Shown one piece after another: positions 8,536 to 18,444 of a DNA stretch of 64,000 bases. The notes under the pieces are model-generated. The model was not told the DNA's origin, did not search any database, and saw nothing but the letters and a program-made list of their open reading frames with translations. Made by a program: the position numbers and the translations under genes. Positions within the stretch are counted from its first letter, which is position 1, and each line of letters opens with the position of its first letter. Source of the stretch: Pseudomonas sp. B6002 (GTDB lineage: Bacteria; Pseudomonadota; Gammaproteobacteria; Pseudomonadales; Pseudomonadaceae); NCBI RefSeq assembly GCF_013385985.1, contig NZ_JACAOY010000035.1:1-64000 (forward strand), read 5' to 3'.

Positions 8536-9975
8536 TTATTCGGCTAATTTGAAGGTAATGAAGCTGGCGCGGCCCTGACGCAGGACACGCATCGACACCG
8601 AACGATTCTTCGGCAACGCCTTGGCGATATCGGTGAATTCCTTGGTGGAGTTGATCGCCTGGTTGTTCAGGTGAGTGATCACATCACCAGGCTGCAGGCC
8701 GATCAGGGCGGCCGGGCCGTCCTGGACTTCCTTGATCACGACGCCGCTCTTGAGGTCGAAGCTCTTCTTCTGCTCGTCGGTCAGTTCGACCACGGCAATA
8801 CCCAAGCGATTGCTGCTGCGCTCCGCGCCGGGCTTGGCGTTGCCCAGAGCATCCAGGGTTGCACCCTCTTCAGGAATCGCACCGACGGTCAGTTCAACAG
8901 TCTGACGCTTGCCGTCGCGGATCACTTCAAGCTTGGCCTTGCTACCCGCCTTGAGTGCGCCGACCAAGTGCGGCAAGTCAGCCGACATGACGATGGGCTG
9001 GCCGTTCATGCTCAGGATCACGTCACCCACTTGCAGGCCACCCTTGGCAGCCGGACCATCGTCCTGGATCTGCGCAACCAAGGCACCGGCTGGCTTGTCG
9101 AGGCCGAAGGACTCAGCCAGGTCTTTGTTCACTTCCTGGATCACAACGCCCAACCAGCCGCGGCTGACCTTGCCACCGCTTTTCAGCTGGTTGGAAACGT
9201 CCATGGCCACGTCAATCGGGATCGCAAAGGATACGCCCATGAAACCACCGGAACGGGTGTAGATCTGCGAGTTGATCCCCACGACTTCACCGGCCAGGTT
9301 GAACAGCGGGCCACCGGAGTTGCCCGGGTTGATCGGCACGTCGGTCTGGATGAATGGCACGTAGTTTTCGTTTGGCAAGCTACGGCCGATGGCGCTGACG
9401 ATACCTTGGGTGACGGTATGGTCAAAGCCAAATGGCGAACCGATCGCGACAACCCACTGACCGGCCTTCAGGTCCTGGGATTTACCCAGCTTCAGCACGG
9501 GCAGGTCCTTGCCGTCAATTTTTAGCAAGGCCACGTCAGAACGTGGGTCTGTGCCCACCAACTTGGCTTTCAGCTCGCTGCGATCGGCCAGGCGGACGAG
9601 GATCTCGTCCGCATCGGCAATCACATGGTTATTGGTGAGGATGTAGCCATCCGGCGAAATGATGAAGCCCGAACCCAGGGACTGCGCTTCACGCTGGCCA
9701 CCGCCACTGCGAGGAGAGCGCTGTTGCGGCGGCATGCCACGCTCGAAGAACTCGCGCAGCATCGGAGGCAGTCCTTCCAGGTCTGGCATCTGCTGGTTCG
9801 ACACTTTGCGATCCGGCAATTTCTGTGTGGTGCTGATGTTCACCACGGCGGGCGAGGCCTGCTCAACCAGTTGGGTGAAGTCAGGCAGTTCGGCTGCTTG
9901 CGCAGACACGGCCTGACCCAGCACCAATACCGTGGCAATTATGGATAGGTAAGACTTCAAACGTGGTATCGACAT
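8536..9975 (-). CDS. mucD: Periplasmic serine protease, DegP/HtrA family
   Basis: MucD degrades misfolded envelope proteins and restrains AlgU activation. The 479-aa precursor has a Sec signal peptide (cleavage after AQA, near residue 28). It has a trypsin-like domain with catalytic H117 (TNNHVI), D147 (DVALLK) and S220 (PGNSGGP), and two PDZ domains (about 270-360 and 390-475). It follows mucB after a 235-bp gap that holds its own promoter-like sequence. No mucC lies between. Confidence 0.95.
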   Translation of the reverse strand: MSIPRLKSYLSIIATVLVLGQAVSAQAAELPDFTQLVEQASPAVVNISTTQKLPDRKVSNQQMPDLEGLPPMLREFFERGMPPQQRSPRSGGGQREAQSLGSGFIISPDGYILTNNHVIADADEILVRLADRSELKAKLVGTDPRSDVALLKIDGKDLPVLKLGKSQDLKAGQWVVAIGSPFGFDHTVTQGIVSAIGRSLPNENYVPFIQTDVPINPGNSGGPLFNLAGEVVGINSQIYTRSGGFMGVSFAIPIDVAMDVSNQLKSGGKVSRGWLGVVIQEVNKDLAESFGLDKPAGALVAQIQDDGPAAKGGLQVGDVILSMNGQPIVMSADLPHLVGALKAGSKAKLEVIRDGKRQTVELTVGAIPEEGATLDALGNAKPGAERSSNRLGIAVVELTDEQKKSFDLKSGVVIKEVQDGPAALIGLQPGDVITHLNNQAINSTKEFTDIAKALPKNRSVSMRVLRQGRASFITFKLAE

Positions 9976-10045
9976 ACAGCTCCCGTTACGACGAGCAGGG
10001 TTGAGCGACAGGGTTCAAGAAACGCCGGAAACTGCCACCGACATC

Positions 10046-10062
10046 TTTGTTCCGCGAACAAA
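10046..10062. promoter_or_regulatory. Perfect palindrome in the mucD leader
   Basis: TTTGTTC-CGC-GAACAAA, with 7-bp arms. It lies about 70 bp upstream of the mucD start and downstream of the predicted promoter. It could be an operator or an mRNA hairpin; the sequence does not show which. Confidence 0.4.
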
Positions 10063-10089
10063 ACAAGGCCAGAGCCAATTAGGCCCTGA

Positions 10090-10118
10090 CCTATAAAAAA
10101 CATAGGGGGTTTTTGCAA
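10090..10118 (-). promoter_or_regulatory. Sigma70-like promoter for mucD
   Basis: The minus strand reads TTGCAA, a 17-bp spacer, then TATAGG, between mucB and mucD. In P. aeruginosa mucD is known to have its own promoter inside mucC. Here mucC is absent and the gap carries this candidate. Confidence 0.45.
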
Positions 10119-10210
10119 GTGAAAATACTGATCCGGACATTTCATGCTCTCGGCAACAGACCTGGCATGCAACGACATTGAAAGATCAGGATGAACATAG
10201 GATTAACGGC

Positions 10211-11170
10211 TCATGGTTTTGCAGCGGACTTTTCACCGCGTACCGACAGCGCAATGCGCTCGGCCGTGCCAATGGGCACTTCGCCGACAACCGTCACCAT
10301 CACCTCACCCTCAACCGTATTCAGACGGCGAGACACCGCGACCGTCGGACCCAGCTGAGTGCGGGTCTCGATGACGCTAGCACCATCGGTCGACTCAAGA
10401 AACACCGAAAAACGCGCAAGCCCATCGTCATACATAAGGCTGTCGACGGTGGATTTTGTCTCGAAGTCTTTGCGTGCACTACTGTTGGTGAGCTGGAAAC
10501 CAGGGGGCAACCAATCAAGATGCCAGGCCTGAGTGGCAGGCACTTGCGGGGCCTTACTGTCGGAAACCGCCACAGGCGTGCATTCACTGCTGGGCTGCAG
10601 GTTGCGATCGTCCGGGGTCACCGAAGTGTTCAAGCGCGTGAACTGGAAGCGCTCCAGCAACTGTCCTTGATCATTGAGTAGCAACGACTTGAGCGGCAGC
10701 GCTGTTTCGCGATCCAGATGCAACTCAAACCCATAGCGGTATTGGTCGCGGGGCGTGATTGAAACAATCACGGCATTGCGACCGGCCACTCGGGATTTAC
10801 CGATGACAGCCAGATCATAGAATTGAGTGAGTTTTTGCGGATCAAGCGCAGGGGAAGAACCCTCCCGCGAGTTGCCAAGGCCGGCCACGAGCGTGCCGCT
10901 GACACATTGGGTTCGGCCATCTACCCGCACAATTTCCTGGGCGGAACCATCGAGCTGCAAAAGCCGCTCTCGGACCTGACCGTCCTGGACACGATGCCAG
11001 ATGTCATGGGTAGAAAAATTGCCATTACGTTCATAGACGAACGAACCTTCGAAGCTTTGCTGCTGCTCTGCACGCCCAAGTCGAGTCAGCCAGTCTTGGG
11101 CTTCATCGGCGTGGGCGGGGAGTGCAAACCAACCACTGAGCAAAAGCGTAAGGAGCGGTATGGCGCGCAT
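10211..11170 (-). CDS. mucB: Periplasmic sigma-factor regulator MucB (RseB family)
   Basis: MucB binds the periplasmic part of MucA and shields it from the site-1 protease, so AlgU stays off until lipid or lipopolysaccharide signals arrive. The 319-aa precursor has a signal peptide (MRAIPLLTLLLSGWFALPAHA) and the two-domain lipoprotein-localisation-like fold of RseB. It begins 15 bp after mucA. Confidence 0.93.
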   Translation of the reverse strand: MRAIPLLTLLLSGWFALPAHADEAQDWLTRLGRAEQQQSFEGSFVYERNGNFSTHDIWHRVQDGQVRERLLQLDGSAQEIVRVDGRTQCVSGTLVAGLGNSREGSSPALDPQKLTQFYDLAVIGKSRVAGRNAVIVSITPRDQYRYGFELHLDRETALPLKSLLLNDQGQLLERFQFTRLNTSVTPDDRNLQPSSECTPVAVSDSKAPQVPATQAWHLDWLPPGFQLTNSSARKDFETKSTVDSLMYDDGLARFSVFLESTDGASVIETRTQLGPTVAVSRRLNTVEGEVMVTVVGEVPIGTAERIALSVRGEKSAAKP

Positions 11171-11185
11171 AGAGCTCCTTACGAA

Positions 11186-11773
11186 TCAGCGGTTTTCCAG
11201 GCTTGCGGCACGCGCATAAGGCAGAGCGCTTTCAGTGCCTTTCAGAGCCGATTCCTGTGCATGTTGGCGCAGGTAGCCTGGAAGACGCTGGTCCTGCCAG
11301 CCGGATTGCCCTTGCAGTACACCATTGGCCATCGGGCCGGTGCTGTCAGAGCTTTCCTTGTAGCCGGCCAATACCGCAGGGCCTTTGACCTGAGGTCCAG
11401 CCATCACCGGCTGCTGGGTCTGTTGGGCCAGTTCGGCACCAGCAATTTCGTCCTGGTTATACAGGCGAACACCCGCCAATACTGCAACAGTTACCGAGGC
11501 AGCAACTGCCAGGCGACCCAGGCTACGCCAAGGTCCACGAGCAGCTTTTGCCGGAACGGCTTCATCGGCCAACGCGGCAGAAACGGCCGCAGCAATATCC
11601 AGACGAGGGATTAGAAGATCCTTGTGCATCACCGCCCGAGCGACTTGGTAACGAGACCAGGTATCACGGGTTTCGGCGTCATCAAATGCATTGAGCACTC
11701 GACGAAGTTCCAGTTCATCCGCTTCGTTATCCATCACTGCGGACAGCGATTCCTGCAGGGCATCACGACTCAT
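11186..11773 (-). CDS. mucA: Anti-sigma factor MucA
   Basis: MucA holds AlgU at the inner membrane. The 195-aa protein has a cytoplasmic sigma-binding N-terminus, one transmembrane helix (about residues 86-104) and a periplasmic MucB-binding tail. It is full length compared with the 194-aa P. aeruginosa protein, so there is no truncation of the kind that causes constitutive mucoidy. It lies 32 bp after algU and is presumably co-transcribed. Confidence 0.95.
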   Translation of the reverse strand: MSRDALQESLSAVMDNEADELELRRVLNAFDDAETRDTWSRYQVARAVMHKDLLIPRLDIAAAVSAALADEAVPAKAARGPWRSLGRLAVAASVTVAVLAGVRLYNQDEIAGAELAQQTQQPVMAGPQVKGPAVLAGYKESSDSTGPMANGVLQGQSGWQDQRLPGYLRQHAQESALKGTESALPYARAASLENR

Positions 11774-11805
11774 GGCGGTTCCTCTCTTGGCTGTCGCCGC
11801 TGTCT

Positions 11806-12387
11806 TTAGTTTTCCTGCAACAACGGTTGCAAGGCTTTATCGATGGCTTCCCGGGCCCGGAAGATCCGTGACCTTACAGTCCCCACCGGACACTGCATGA
11901 CGCTCGCAATGTCTTCGTAACTCAGACCATCGAATTCACGCAAAGTTAACGCCGTACGTAAATCTTCTGGCAGTTGCTGAATTGTGCGATGAACGGTTCC
12001 TTCGATCTCGTCGCGCAGCAATGCACGCTCCGGCGACTCGAGATCTTTGAGGCCGTGATCACCATCGTAAAATTCTGCATCTTCTGAACTCACATCACTA
12101 TCTGGCGGGCGGCGTCCGCGAGACACCAGATAGTTCTTCGCCGTGTTGATGGCGATGCGATACAGCCACGTATAAAACGCACTGTCACCGCGGAAATTAC
12201 CAAGTGCACGATAGGCCTTGATAAAGGCTTCCTGTGCAACGTCCTGCGCTTCATGGGTGTCGTGCACAAACCGCACGATCAACCCGAGAATTTTGTGCTG
12301 GTATTTCAGCACTAGCAGATCAAATGCCCGCTTATCGCCGCGCTGAACGCGCTCGACAAGCTGCTGATCCTCTTCCTGGGTTAGCAT
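11806..12387 (-). CDS. algU: RNA polymerase sigma factor AlgU (RpoE/sigma22)
   Basis: This ECF sigma factor turns on alginate and envelope-stress genes. The 193-aa product is nearly identical to P. aeruginosa AlgU where remembered: region 2 carries DVAQEAFIKAYRALG and region 4 carries EFDGLSYEDIASVMQCPVGTVRSRI. The ATG at 12387 is chosen over the GTG two codons earlier because it matches the family start and has AGGAG 5 bases upstream. The operon order is algU-mucA-mucB. Confidence 0.97.
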   Translation of the reverse strand: MLTQEEDQQLVERVQRGDKRAFDLLVLKYQHKILGLIVRFVHDTHEAQDVAQEAFIKAYRALGNFRGDSAFYTWLYRIAINTAKNYLVSRGRRPPDSDVSSEDAEFYDGDHGLKDLESPERALLRDEIEGTVHRTIQQLPEDLRTALTLREFDGLSYEDIASVMQCPVGTVRSRIFRAREAIDKALQPLLQEN

Positions 12388-12445
12388 GAACACTCCTCGT
12401 TGTACTTGAAGGAGGCTTGCATAACTAAACGATCAGGCTTGCAAA

Positions 12446-12473
12446 CATAGACTCGGACTTTTCGCAAAAGTTC
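12446..12473 (-). promoter_or_regulatory. AlgU (sigmaE)-type autoregulatory promoter of algU
   Basis: The minus strand reads GAACTT, a 16-bp spacer, then TCTATG. This fits the AlgU consensus GAACTT-N16/17-TCTGA except for one base in the -10. It is 58 bp upstream of the algU ATG and matches the known autoregulation of algU. Confidence 0.8.
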
Positions 12474-12849
12474 TCCCCCTTCAAGCAAGTTTCCGGCACG
12501 CACTGATTTGGCACACACGAAAAACGCAGCGCGGGCATCGCCGGCTGCGCGAATAATCTTGTCGCCGGTTTTCTGACGCGTCCAATGCTCCCGACGGGCC
12601 AATAAACTCAACGTTTTCCCAGCTTTCGGGCAACCTGCTATTGAGTTCGGGGCTATGCAAAAAGTTCCCGTTTCAATAACTGGCCGATCTGACCCAAGCC
12701 GTGCACCGTAATCTCACATTGCCACGAATGCCCGGCTATTGTGCCGCTCCCCCCCTCTATATACTAGTGGCCCGTGTGACCCTTTGATTCGCCGATCCAG
12801 GCGTCCTGTTTGCGCCCCCCTTCGGATCGCTTTTTGCGGAATCCTTCAA
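12474..12849. other. Intergenic region upstream of algU and nadB
   Basis: Divergent promoter region with no supported gene. A weak sigma70 candidate for nadB, TTGTGC (12739-12744), a 15-bp gap and TATACT (12760-12765), lies 85 bp before the nadB start. The remainder shows no clear hairpin or repeat. Confidence 0.5.
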
Positions 12850-14466
12850 ATGAGCCAACAGTTTCAACACGATGTCCTGGTGATTGGTAGCGGCGCGGCC
12901 GGTTTGAGCCTCGCACTGACCCTCCCGAGCCACCTGCGGATTGCAGTACTGAGCAAAGGCGATCTGGCCAATGGCTCGACATTCTGGGCCCAGGGCGGTG
13001 TCGCTGCCGTGCTGGACGACACCGACACCGTGCAATCCCACGTCGAAGACACCCTCAACGCCGGCGGCGGCCTGTGCAATGAAGAGGCCGTGCGCTTCAC
13101 CGTCGAGCATAGTCGCGAAGCCATCCAATGGCTGATCGACCAAGGCGTGCCCTTTACCCGCGACGAACACGCCAGCAGTGACGACGGCGGCTTTGAATTC
13201 CACCTGACCCGCGAAGGCGGCCACAGCCACCGCCGCATCATCCACGCGGCCGACGCCACCGGCGCTGCCATCTTCAAGACCCTGCTCGACCAGGCCCGCC
13301 AGCGCCCCAACATCGAGCTGCTGGAACAGCGTGTCGCCGTCGACCTGATCACCGAAAAACGCCTGGGCCTGGAAGGCGAGCGCTGCCTCGGCGCCTACGT
13401 GCTCAACCGCGCCAGTGGTGAAGTCGACACCTATGGCGCACGCTTCACTATTCTTGCCTCAGGCGGCGCCGCCAAGGTCTACCTCTATACCAGCAACCCC
13501 GACGGGGCCTGCGGCGATGGCATTGCCATGGCCTGGCGTTCGGGCTGCCGGGTGGCCAACCTGGAATTCAACCAGTTCCACCCCACCTGCCTGTATCACC
13601 CGCAAGCCAAGAGTTTCCTGATTACCGAAGCCCTGCGCGGCGAAGGCGCCCACCTGAAACTCCCCAACGGCGAGCGCTTCATGCAGCGCTTCGACCCGCG
13701 CGCCGAACTGGCCCCGCGCGATATCGTCGCCCGCGCCATTGACCACGAAATGAAGCGCCTAGGCATCGACTGCGTCTACCTCGACATCAGCCACAAGCCC
13801 GAAGCCTTCATCAAGACCCACTTTCCCACCGTTTATGAACGCTGCCTGGCCTTCAATATCGACATCACCAAAGGCCCGATCCCCGTGGTGCCGGCCGCGC
13901 ACTACACCTGCGGTGGCGTGATGGTCGACCAGCACGGCCGCACCGACGTGCCGGGCCTGTATGCCATTGGCGAAACCAGCTTCACCGGCCTGCACGGCGC
14001 CAACCGCATGGCCAGCAATTCCTTGCTCGAATGCTTCGTCTACGCCCGCTCAGCGGCGGCCGACATCCTCGAACAACTGCCACGCATTACGGTGCACGCC
14101 GCCCTGCCCCGCTGGGACGCCAGCCAAGTGACCGATTCGGATGAAGACGTAATCATCGCCCACAACTGGGACGAGCTGCGACGCTTCATGTGGGACTACG
14201 TAGGGATCGTGCGCACCAACAAACGCCTGCAACGCGCACAGCATCGCGTGCGCTTGCTACTTGATGAAATTGACGAGTTCTACAGCAACTATAAAGTCAG
14301 CCGCGACCTGATCGAGCTGCGCAACCTGGCCCAGGTGGCGGAGTTGATGATCCGCTCGGCCATGGAGCGCAAGGAAAGCCGGGGCCTGCATTACACCCTC
14401 GACTACCCGCAGATGCTGCCCGAAGCCCGGGACACTATCCTGGTGCCAACCACCTACGGCGGCTGA
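12850..14466 (+). CDS. nadB: L-aspartate oxidase
   Basis: NadB oxidises aspartate to iminoaspartate, the first step of de novo NAD synthesis, with FAD. The 538-aa protein has the N-terminal dinucleotide motif [12 protein letters not shown]. It also has the succinate-dehydrogenase-like flavoprotein core with [22 protein letters not shown] and the C-terminal FAD region [15 protein letters not shown]. The frame is open 37 codons further upstream, but MSQQFQHD at 12850 matches the family. Its last 32 bp overlap the convergent ygfX. Confidence 0.95.
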   Translation: MSQQFQHDVLVIGSGAAGLSLALTLPSHLRIAVLSKGDLANGSTFWAQGGVAAVLDDTDTVQSHVEDTLNAGGGLCNEEAVRFTVEHSREAIQWLIDQGVPFTRDEHASSDDGGFEFHLTREGGHSHRRIIHAADATGAAIFKTLLDQARQRPNIELLEQRVAVDLITEKRLGLEGERCLGAYVLNRASGEVDTYGARFTILASGGAAKVYLYTSNPDGACGDGIAMAWRSGCRVANLEFNQFHPTCLYHPQAKSFLITEALRGEGAHLKLPNGERFMQRFDPRAELAPRDIVARAIDHEMKRLGIDCVYLDISHKPEAFIKTHFPTVYERCLAFNIDITKGPIPVVPAAHYTCGGVMVDQHGRTDVPGLYAIGETSFTGLHGANRMASNSLLECFVYARSAAADILEQLPRITVHAALPRWDASQVTDSDEDVIIAHNWDELRRFMWDYVGIVRTNKRLQRAQHRVRLLLDEIDEFYSNYKVSRDLIELRNLAQVAELMIRSAMERKESRGLHYTLDYPQMLPEARDTILVPTTYGG

Positions 14467-14881
14467 ACTTCAGGCGTACCCGCAGGCGCCGGTGCACATC
14501 GGCGACCTGTGAATCCCTCGGCACACAGATCGAGCGCACCCACCCCTTTCCCGGCACCCGATAGCGCAGCACCACGATCAACGGCAACGCAAGGCTGTCG
14601 GGGCGCAATTGCACGCCGTGCCAACCACGCTCGGCACTGAACAACTGCCAGCCGTCCTCGTCGCGACGCAGGCCAGAAACCGACGAACGGTGAGTCAGCA
14701 GGATGTGTCGCGGTAAAACCCAGGCGGCATGCGCCAAGCACACCAGCAGGCCGAGGCTCGAATAAGGTAAATCAACAAGTAAACAGGCGCCCAGCGCGAA
14801 CAGCTGGGCAAAAAGATACGCCGCCAGCAATAACCGTGAGGCCTGCCAGCGGCATTCGAATCGGTTACTTGGGCTGGACAC
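14435..14881 (-). CDS. ygfX: YgfX-like small membrane protein
   Basis: A 148-aa protein with two adjacent membrane helices near the N-terminus (residues about 17-50) and a soluble C-terminal part. Position directly after sdhE, overlapping it by 17 bp, and general form match the YgfX/CptA family. E. coli YgfX is reported to interact with cytoskeletal proteins and to pair genetically with SdhE; the role in Pseudomonas is not settled. The 3' end overlaps nadB tail to tail. Confidence 0.7.
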   Translation of the reverse strand: MSSPSNRFECRWQASRLLLAAYLFAQLFALGACLLVDLPYSSLGLLVCLAHAAWVLPRHILLTHRSSVSGLRRDEDGWQLFSAERGWHGVQLRPDSLALPLIVVLRYRVPGKGWVRSICVPRDSQVADVHRRLRVRLKFSRRRWLAPG

Positions 14882-15119
14882 GGTCCAGGATCATCCGGAC
14901 CATGCGCTGCAGCTCTGGGTCTTCGGATTCGGAACGTTCCATGAACCAGCCGAACATGTCCTGATCTTCGCAGGTCAGCAACCGGACGTAGAGGTCGCGA
15001 TCGACCTGGTTGAGGGTCGCGTAGACCTCTTTGGTGAAAGGCACCAGCAACACGTCCAACTCCAGCATGCCACGACGGCTGTGCCAGAAGAGACGATTGA
15101 TTTCTACATCTTCGACCAT
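14865..15119 (-). CDS. sdhE: Succinate dehydrogenase flavinylation factor SdhE
   Basis: SdhE helps attach FAD covalently to SdhA and FrdA. The 84-aa protein has the conserved RGMLELD motif (RGxxE, residues 16-22) and the helical bundle pattern of the family. The start at 15119 has GAGGAGCGCTCC in front. The longer frame upstream encodes nothing resembling the family. It forms a pair with ygfX. Confidence 0.92.
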   Translation of the reverse strand: MVEDVEINRLFWHSRRGMLELDVLLVPFTKEVYATLNQVDRDLYVRLLTCEDQDMFGWFMERSESEDPELQRMVRMILDRVQPK

Positions 15120-15259
15120 GGAGCGCTCCTCAAATAGGCGGCAAGTATACAGCCCCGACGGCACTGGAACAGTCGGCTTTGGTCGCCCCATACGGAAACT
15201 ATCCATTTGCCGGGCGCCCCTCTATGATGCACCCATGACTTTTTGACCTGCGATGACCC

Positions 15260-16201
15260 ATGGCTGACTCTGCTTTCTTCTGCCCCCTGTCCCACGAAGG
15301 CGTTCTCGCCGTCCGCGGCGCCGACGCTGCCAAGTTCCTGCAAGGGCAACTGACCTGCAACCTCAATTACCTGAGCGATACCCAGGCCAGCCTCGGCGCG
15401 CGCTGCACGCAAAAAGGCCGCATGCAGTCGAGCTTTCGCATCCTGTTGCAAGGTGATGGCGTACTCCTGGCCATGGCCATCGAGCTGCTCGAACCGCAAC
15501 TGGCCGACCTGAAAAAATACGCCGTGTTCTCCAAATCCAAGCTCACCGACGAAAGCGCCGCCTGGGCACGCTTCGGTCTGGTCGATGCGGATCAAGCCCT
15601 GGCCAGCCTCGGCCTTGAGCTGCCGGCTGAAACCGACAGCGTCGCACGCACCGATGCCCTGATCGCTATCCGCGTTTCCCCTGGACGCGCCGAGCTCTGG
15701 GTGCCAGCCGAACAGGCCGATACCGTGCGCGGCCAATTGGCTGCCCAATTGAAAGAAGCCGACTTGAATGACTGGCTGCTCGGCCAAGTGCGTGCCGGCA
15801 TCGGCCAGGTCATGCCGCAAACCCGCGAACTGTTCATCCCGCAGATGCTCAACCTGCAAGCCGTAGGCGGCGTCAGCTTCAAGAAAGGCTGCTACACCGG
15901 CCAGGAAATCGTCGCGCGCATGCAGTACCTTGGCAAACTCAAACGTCGCCTGTACCGCTTGAGCCTCGATGCGCCGCAAATGCCCGAGCCAGGCACCCCG
16001 CTGTTTTCCCCTAGCCATAACAGCTCGATCGGCGAAGTGGTGCTGGCAGCAAAAGCTGACCAGACGATTGAACTTCTTGCCGTGCTGCAAGCCGAAGCTG
16101 CCGATAGTGGCGATGTGCACTTAGGCACACCGGAAGGCCCCAGCCTGCAACTGCACGACCTGCCTTACACGCTCGACCGTGACCGAGAGATCCAGCGTTA
16201 A
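15260..16201 (+). CDS. ygfZ: tRNA-modifying/Fe-S repair protein YgfZ (folate-binding, GcvT-like)
   Basis: YgfZ is a folate-dependent factor needed for some iron-sulfur enzymes, including MiaB. The 313-aa protein carries the signature KGCYTGQE at residues 209-216, with C211 the conserved cysteine, in a GcvT-like fold. It is divergent from sdhE and is followed 37 bp later by an HDOD gene on the same strand, as is usual in Pseudomonas. Confidence 0.93.
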   Translation: MADSAFFCPLSHEGVLAVRGADAAKFLQGQLTCNLNYLSDTQASLGARCTQKGRMQSSFRILLQGDGVLLAMAIELLEPQLADLKKYAVFSKSKLTDESAAWARFGLVDADQALASLGLELPAETDSVARTDALIAIRVSPGRAELWVPAEQADTVRGQLAAQLKEADLNDWLLGQVRAGIGQVMPQTRELFIPQMLNLQAVGGVSFKKGCYTGQEIVARMQYLGKLKRRLYRLSLDAPQMPEPGTPLFSPSHNSSIGEVVLAAKADQTIELLAVLQAEAADSGDVHLGTPEGPSLQLHDLPYTLDRDREIQR

Positions 16202-16237
16202 TCGCCGTACCTTTTTGCAACACCCTAGAGATCATGA

Positions 16238-17059
16238 ATGAACAAGCTGGCGGAAAAAGTCCAACAGGCTTTGGTGACGGCCATCGATAACGATGACCTG
16301 GTTCTGCCGACATTACCGGAAGTGGCCCTGAACATCCGTCAGGCCGCAGAAGACCCGGATATCAGCATCAGCCACTTGAGCAAAGTGATCGGTCGCGATA
16401 CCGCGCTGTCGGCGCGCCTGATCAAAGTGGTCAACAGCCCGCTGCTGCGCGCGTCCCAGGAAGTCACCGACCTGCACACTGCGATCACCCGGCTGGGCAC
16501 CAACTACAGCAGCAACCTGGCGATCGGGCTGGTGATGGAACAGATCTTTCACGCCCGCTCCGAAGCGGTCGAGCAGAAGATGCGCGACGTCTGGCGCCGC
16601 AGCCTGGAAGTGGCGGGCGTGAGCTATGCCCTGTGCCGCAGCCACAGCCAGCTCAAGCCGGATCAGGCTGCGCTCGGCGGGTTGGTGCACCAGATCGGTG
16701 TGCTACCGATCCTCACCTACGCCGAAGACCACTACGAGCTGCTGTCCGACCCGGTCAGCCTCAACCATGTGATCGACAGCATCCATCCCGTACTGGGCGA
16801 CAAACTGCTGCGTGGCTGGGACTTCCCGGAAATGCTGGCGAACCTGCCGGGCCAGTACCTGGACCTGGAACGCGACTCGGCGACCCTGGATTACATCGAC
16901 CTGGTGCAGGTCGCCGTGCTGTATTGCCATCGTGGCACCCAACACCCGCTGGCGAGTGTGGCTGTCTCCAGTCTTCCGGCGATCAAGAAGCTGCGCGTAG
17001 ACCCTTACAGCGACGCGCTGCGCGCCGAGCTGGATGAGGCGCGTTCGATGTTTTATTGA
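16238..17059 (+). CDS. HDOD-domain signalling protein
   Basis: A 273-aa soluble protein made of a single HDOD domain (about residues 15-215), an HD-like fold that lacks the full metal-phosphohydrolase residues. PTLPEVALNIRQ near the start and GGLVHQIGVL in the middle are typical. HDOD proteins act as scaffolds in signalling; no partner is visible here. The last 7 bp overlap the convergent tctE. Confidence 0.85.
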   Translation: MNKLAEKVQQALVTAIDNDDLVLPTLPEVALNIRQAAEDPDISISHLSKVIGRDTALSARLIKVVNSPLLRASQEVTDLHTAITRLGTNYSSNLAIGLVMEQIFHARSEAVEQKMRDVWRRSLEVAGVSYALCRSHSQLKPDQAALGGLVHQIGVLPILTYAEDHYELLSDPVSLNHVIDSIHPVLGDKLLRGWDFPEMLANLPGQYLDLERDSATLDYIDLVQVAVLYCHRGTQHPLASVAVSSLPAIKKLRVDPYSDALRAELDEARSMFY

Positions 17060-18444
17060 TCACCCGCGATAAAACTCACCCGCACCTTCAACCCCGCCAA
17101 CTCGCCATCATGCAAGCTGATCTGAGCCAGGTGGGCCCGACAGATCTCCCCGACAATCGCCAGCCCCAGGCCAGACCCCATGCCTTGCTGGTTGCGTCGG
17201 TAGAAACGTTCGAATACCCGGTCCCGCTCGTCCAGCGGGATGCCCGGGCCATCGTCTTCCACTTCCAGCACCGCCGGCGTCGTCACGCGCAAAATCACAT
17301 TACCACCCGGTGGCGTGTGGGCCAGGGCGTTATCCACCAGGTTACTCAGCAGTTCATTGAGCAGCGTCGGCTCCCCGCGCAACCACACCGGTTCATCCGC
17401 CTCCAGGGCCAGCGCAACACCTCGTGCGTGGGCCAAAGGCGCCATGGCCATGCCCAGCTCACGGGCCAATTGGCTGAGGTCGAGCAATTGCGCGCCACCT
17501 TCGGCAATCGCCCGGGCGCCATTTTCGATGCGCGCCAGGGACAGCAACTGATTGGCCAGGTGCGTCAGGCGATCAGTGCCCTGGGCCGCTGTTTCCAGGG
17601 TACTGCGCCAGGTCGCCGGTTCTTCGGCACGCAGGCCCAATTCGAGCCGAGCCTTGAGCGCCGCCAGCGGCGTGCGCAACTCGTGGGCCGCATCGGCAAT
17701 GAATTGCGCCTGGCGCTCAAACTGCCCGCGCAGGCGCTCGGTGAAGTGGTTGAGGGAACGCACCAACGGGCCGAACTCATGCTGCACTTCCACCAGCGGC
17801 AGTGGGCGCAGGTCATCGGGCTGGCGCTCTTCTACCGCCGTTCGCAGGCGCTCCAACGGGCGCAGCGCCGCACTTACGGCGAACCACACCAACATCAACG
17901 CACCAATGGCCAGCATGCCCAAGCGCAGCAAGGTGTCGGCCATCAGGCTGCGAGCCATGGCCACCCGTGCTTCGTCGGTTTCCGCCACGCGGATTTCCGC
18001 CATGCCGTTCATGTTCGGCTCGGAGACGGCCTTGAGCAGGCTCACCACGCGCACTGGCTGGCCCTGATACACGGCGTCGTAAAAGCGTGCCAGCGCCGGA
18101 TAATCATCGGTGCGCGGCGTGCCGGGCGGTGGGCCGGGCAGGTGCTCGTAACCCGAGATCAGCTTCTGATCGATGTCATTGACCTGGTAATAAATACGCC
18201 CGGCGCTGTCGTAGGCAAACGTATCCAAGGCCACATACGGCACATTGGCGCTTAGGGTGCCGTCCACCTGGGTCAGGCCCGCTGCGATGGTGCGCGCCGA
18301 GGCCAGCAACGTGCGGTCGTAGGCCGTATCGGCCGCCTCGCGACCATTCCAGTAAGCACTCATGCCACTGGCCAGCATCAACAGCACCAGCAACAGCGCC
18401 AGGTTCCACAGCAGCCGCCAGCGCAGGCTGCTGGGCTTATGCAT
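17053..18444 (-). CDS. tctE: Sensor histidine kinase TctE
   Basis: A 463-aa inner-membrane kinase with a transmembrane helix at about 10-30, a periplasmic sensor domain (about 31-165) and a second helix near 170-190. A HAMP-like linker, the phospho-acceptor motif AAHELRTPLAALKARLE and a C-terminal ATPase domain (NALAHTPPG, GPGIP, GSGLGLAIV) follow. In P. aeruginosa, TctDE controls tricarboxylate uptake through opdH-tct. Here it overlaps tctD by 8 bp and faces opdH-tctCBA, supporting the same job. Confidence 0.92.
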   Translation of the reverse strand: MHKPSSLRWRLLWNLALLLVLLMLASGMSAYWNGREAADTAYDRTLLASARTIAAGLTQVDGTLSANVPYVALDTFAYDSAGRIYYQVNDIDQKLISGYEHLPGPPPGTPRTDDYPALARFYDAVYQGQPVRVVSLLKAVSEPNMNGMAEIRVAETDEARVAMARSLMADTLLRLGMLAIGALMLVWFAVSAALRPLERLRTAVEERQPDDLRPLPLVEVQHEFGPLVRSLNHFTERLRGQFERQAQFIADAAHELRTPLAALKARLELGLRAEEPATWRSTLETAAQGTDRLTHLANQLLSLARIENGARAIAEGGAQLLDLSQLARELGMAMAPLAHARGVALALEADEPVWLRGEPTLLNELLSNLVDNALAHTPPGGNVILRVTTPAVLEVEDDGPGIPLDERDRVFERFYRRNQQGMGSGLGLAIVGEICRAHLAQISLHDGELAGLKVRVSFIAGDQ

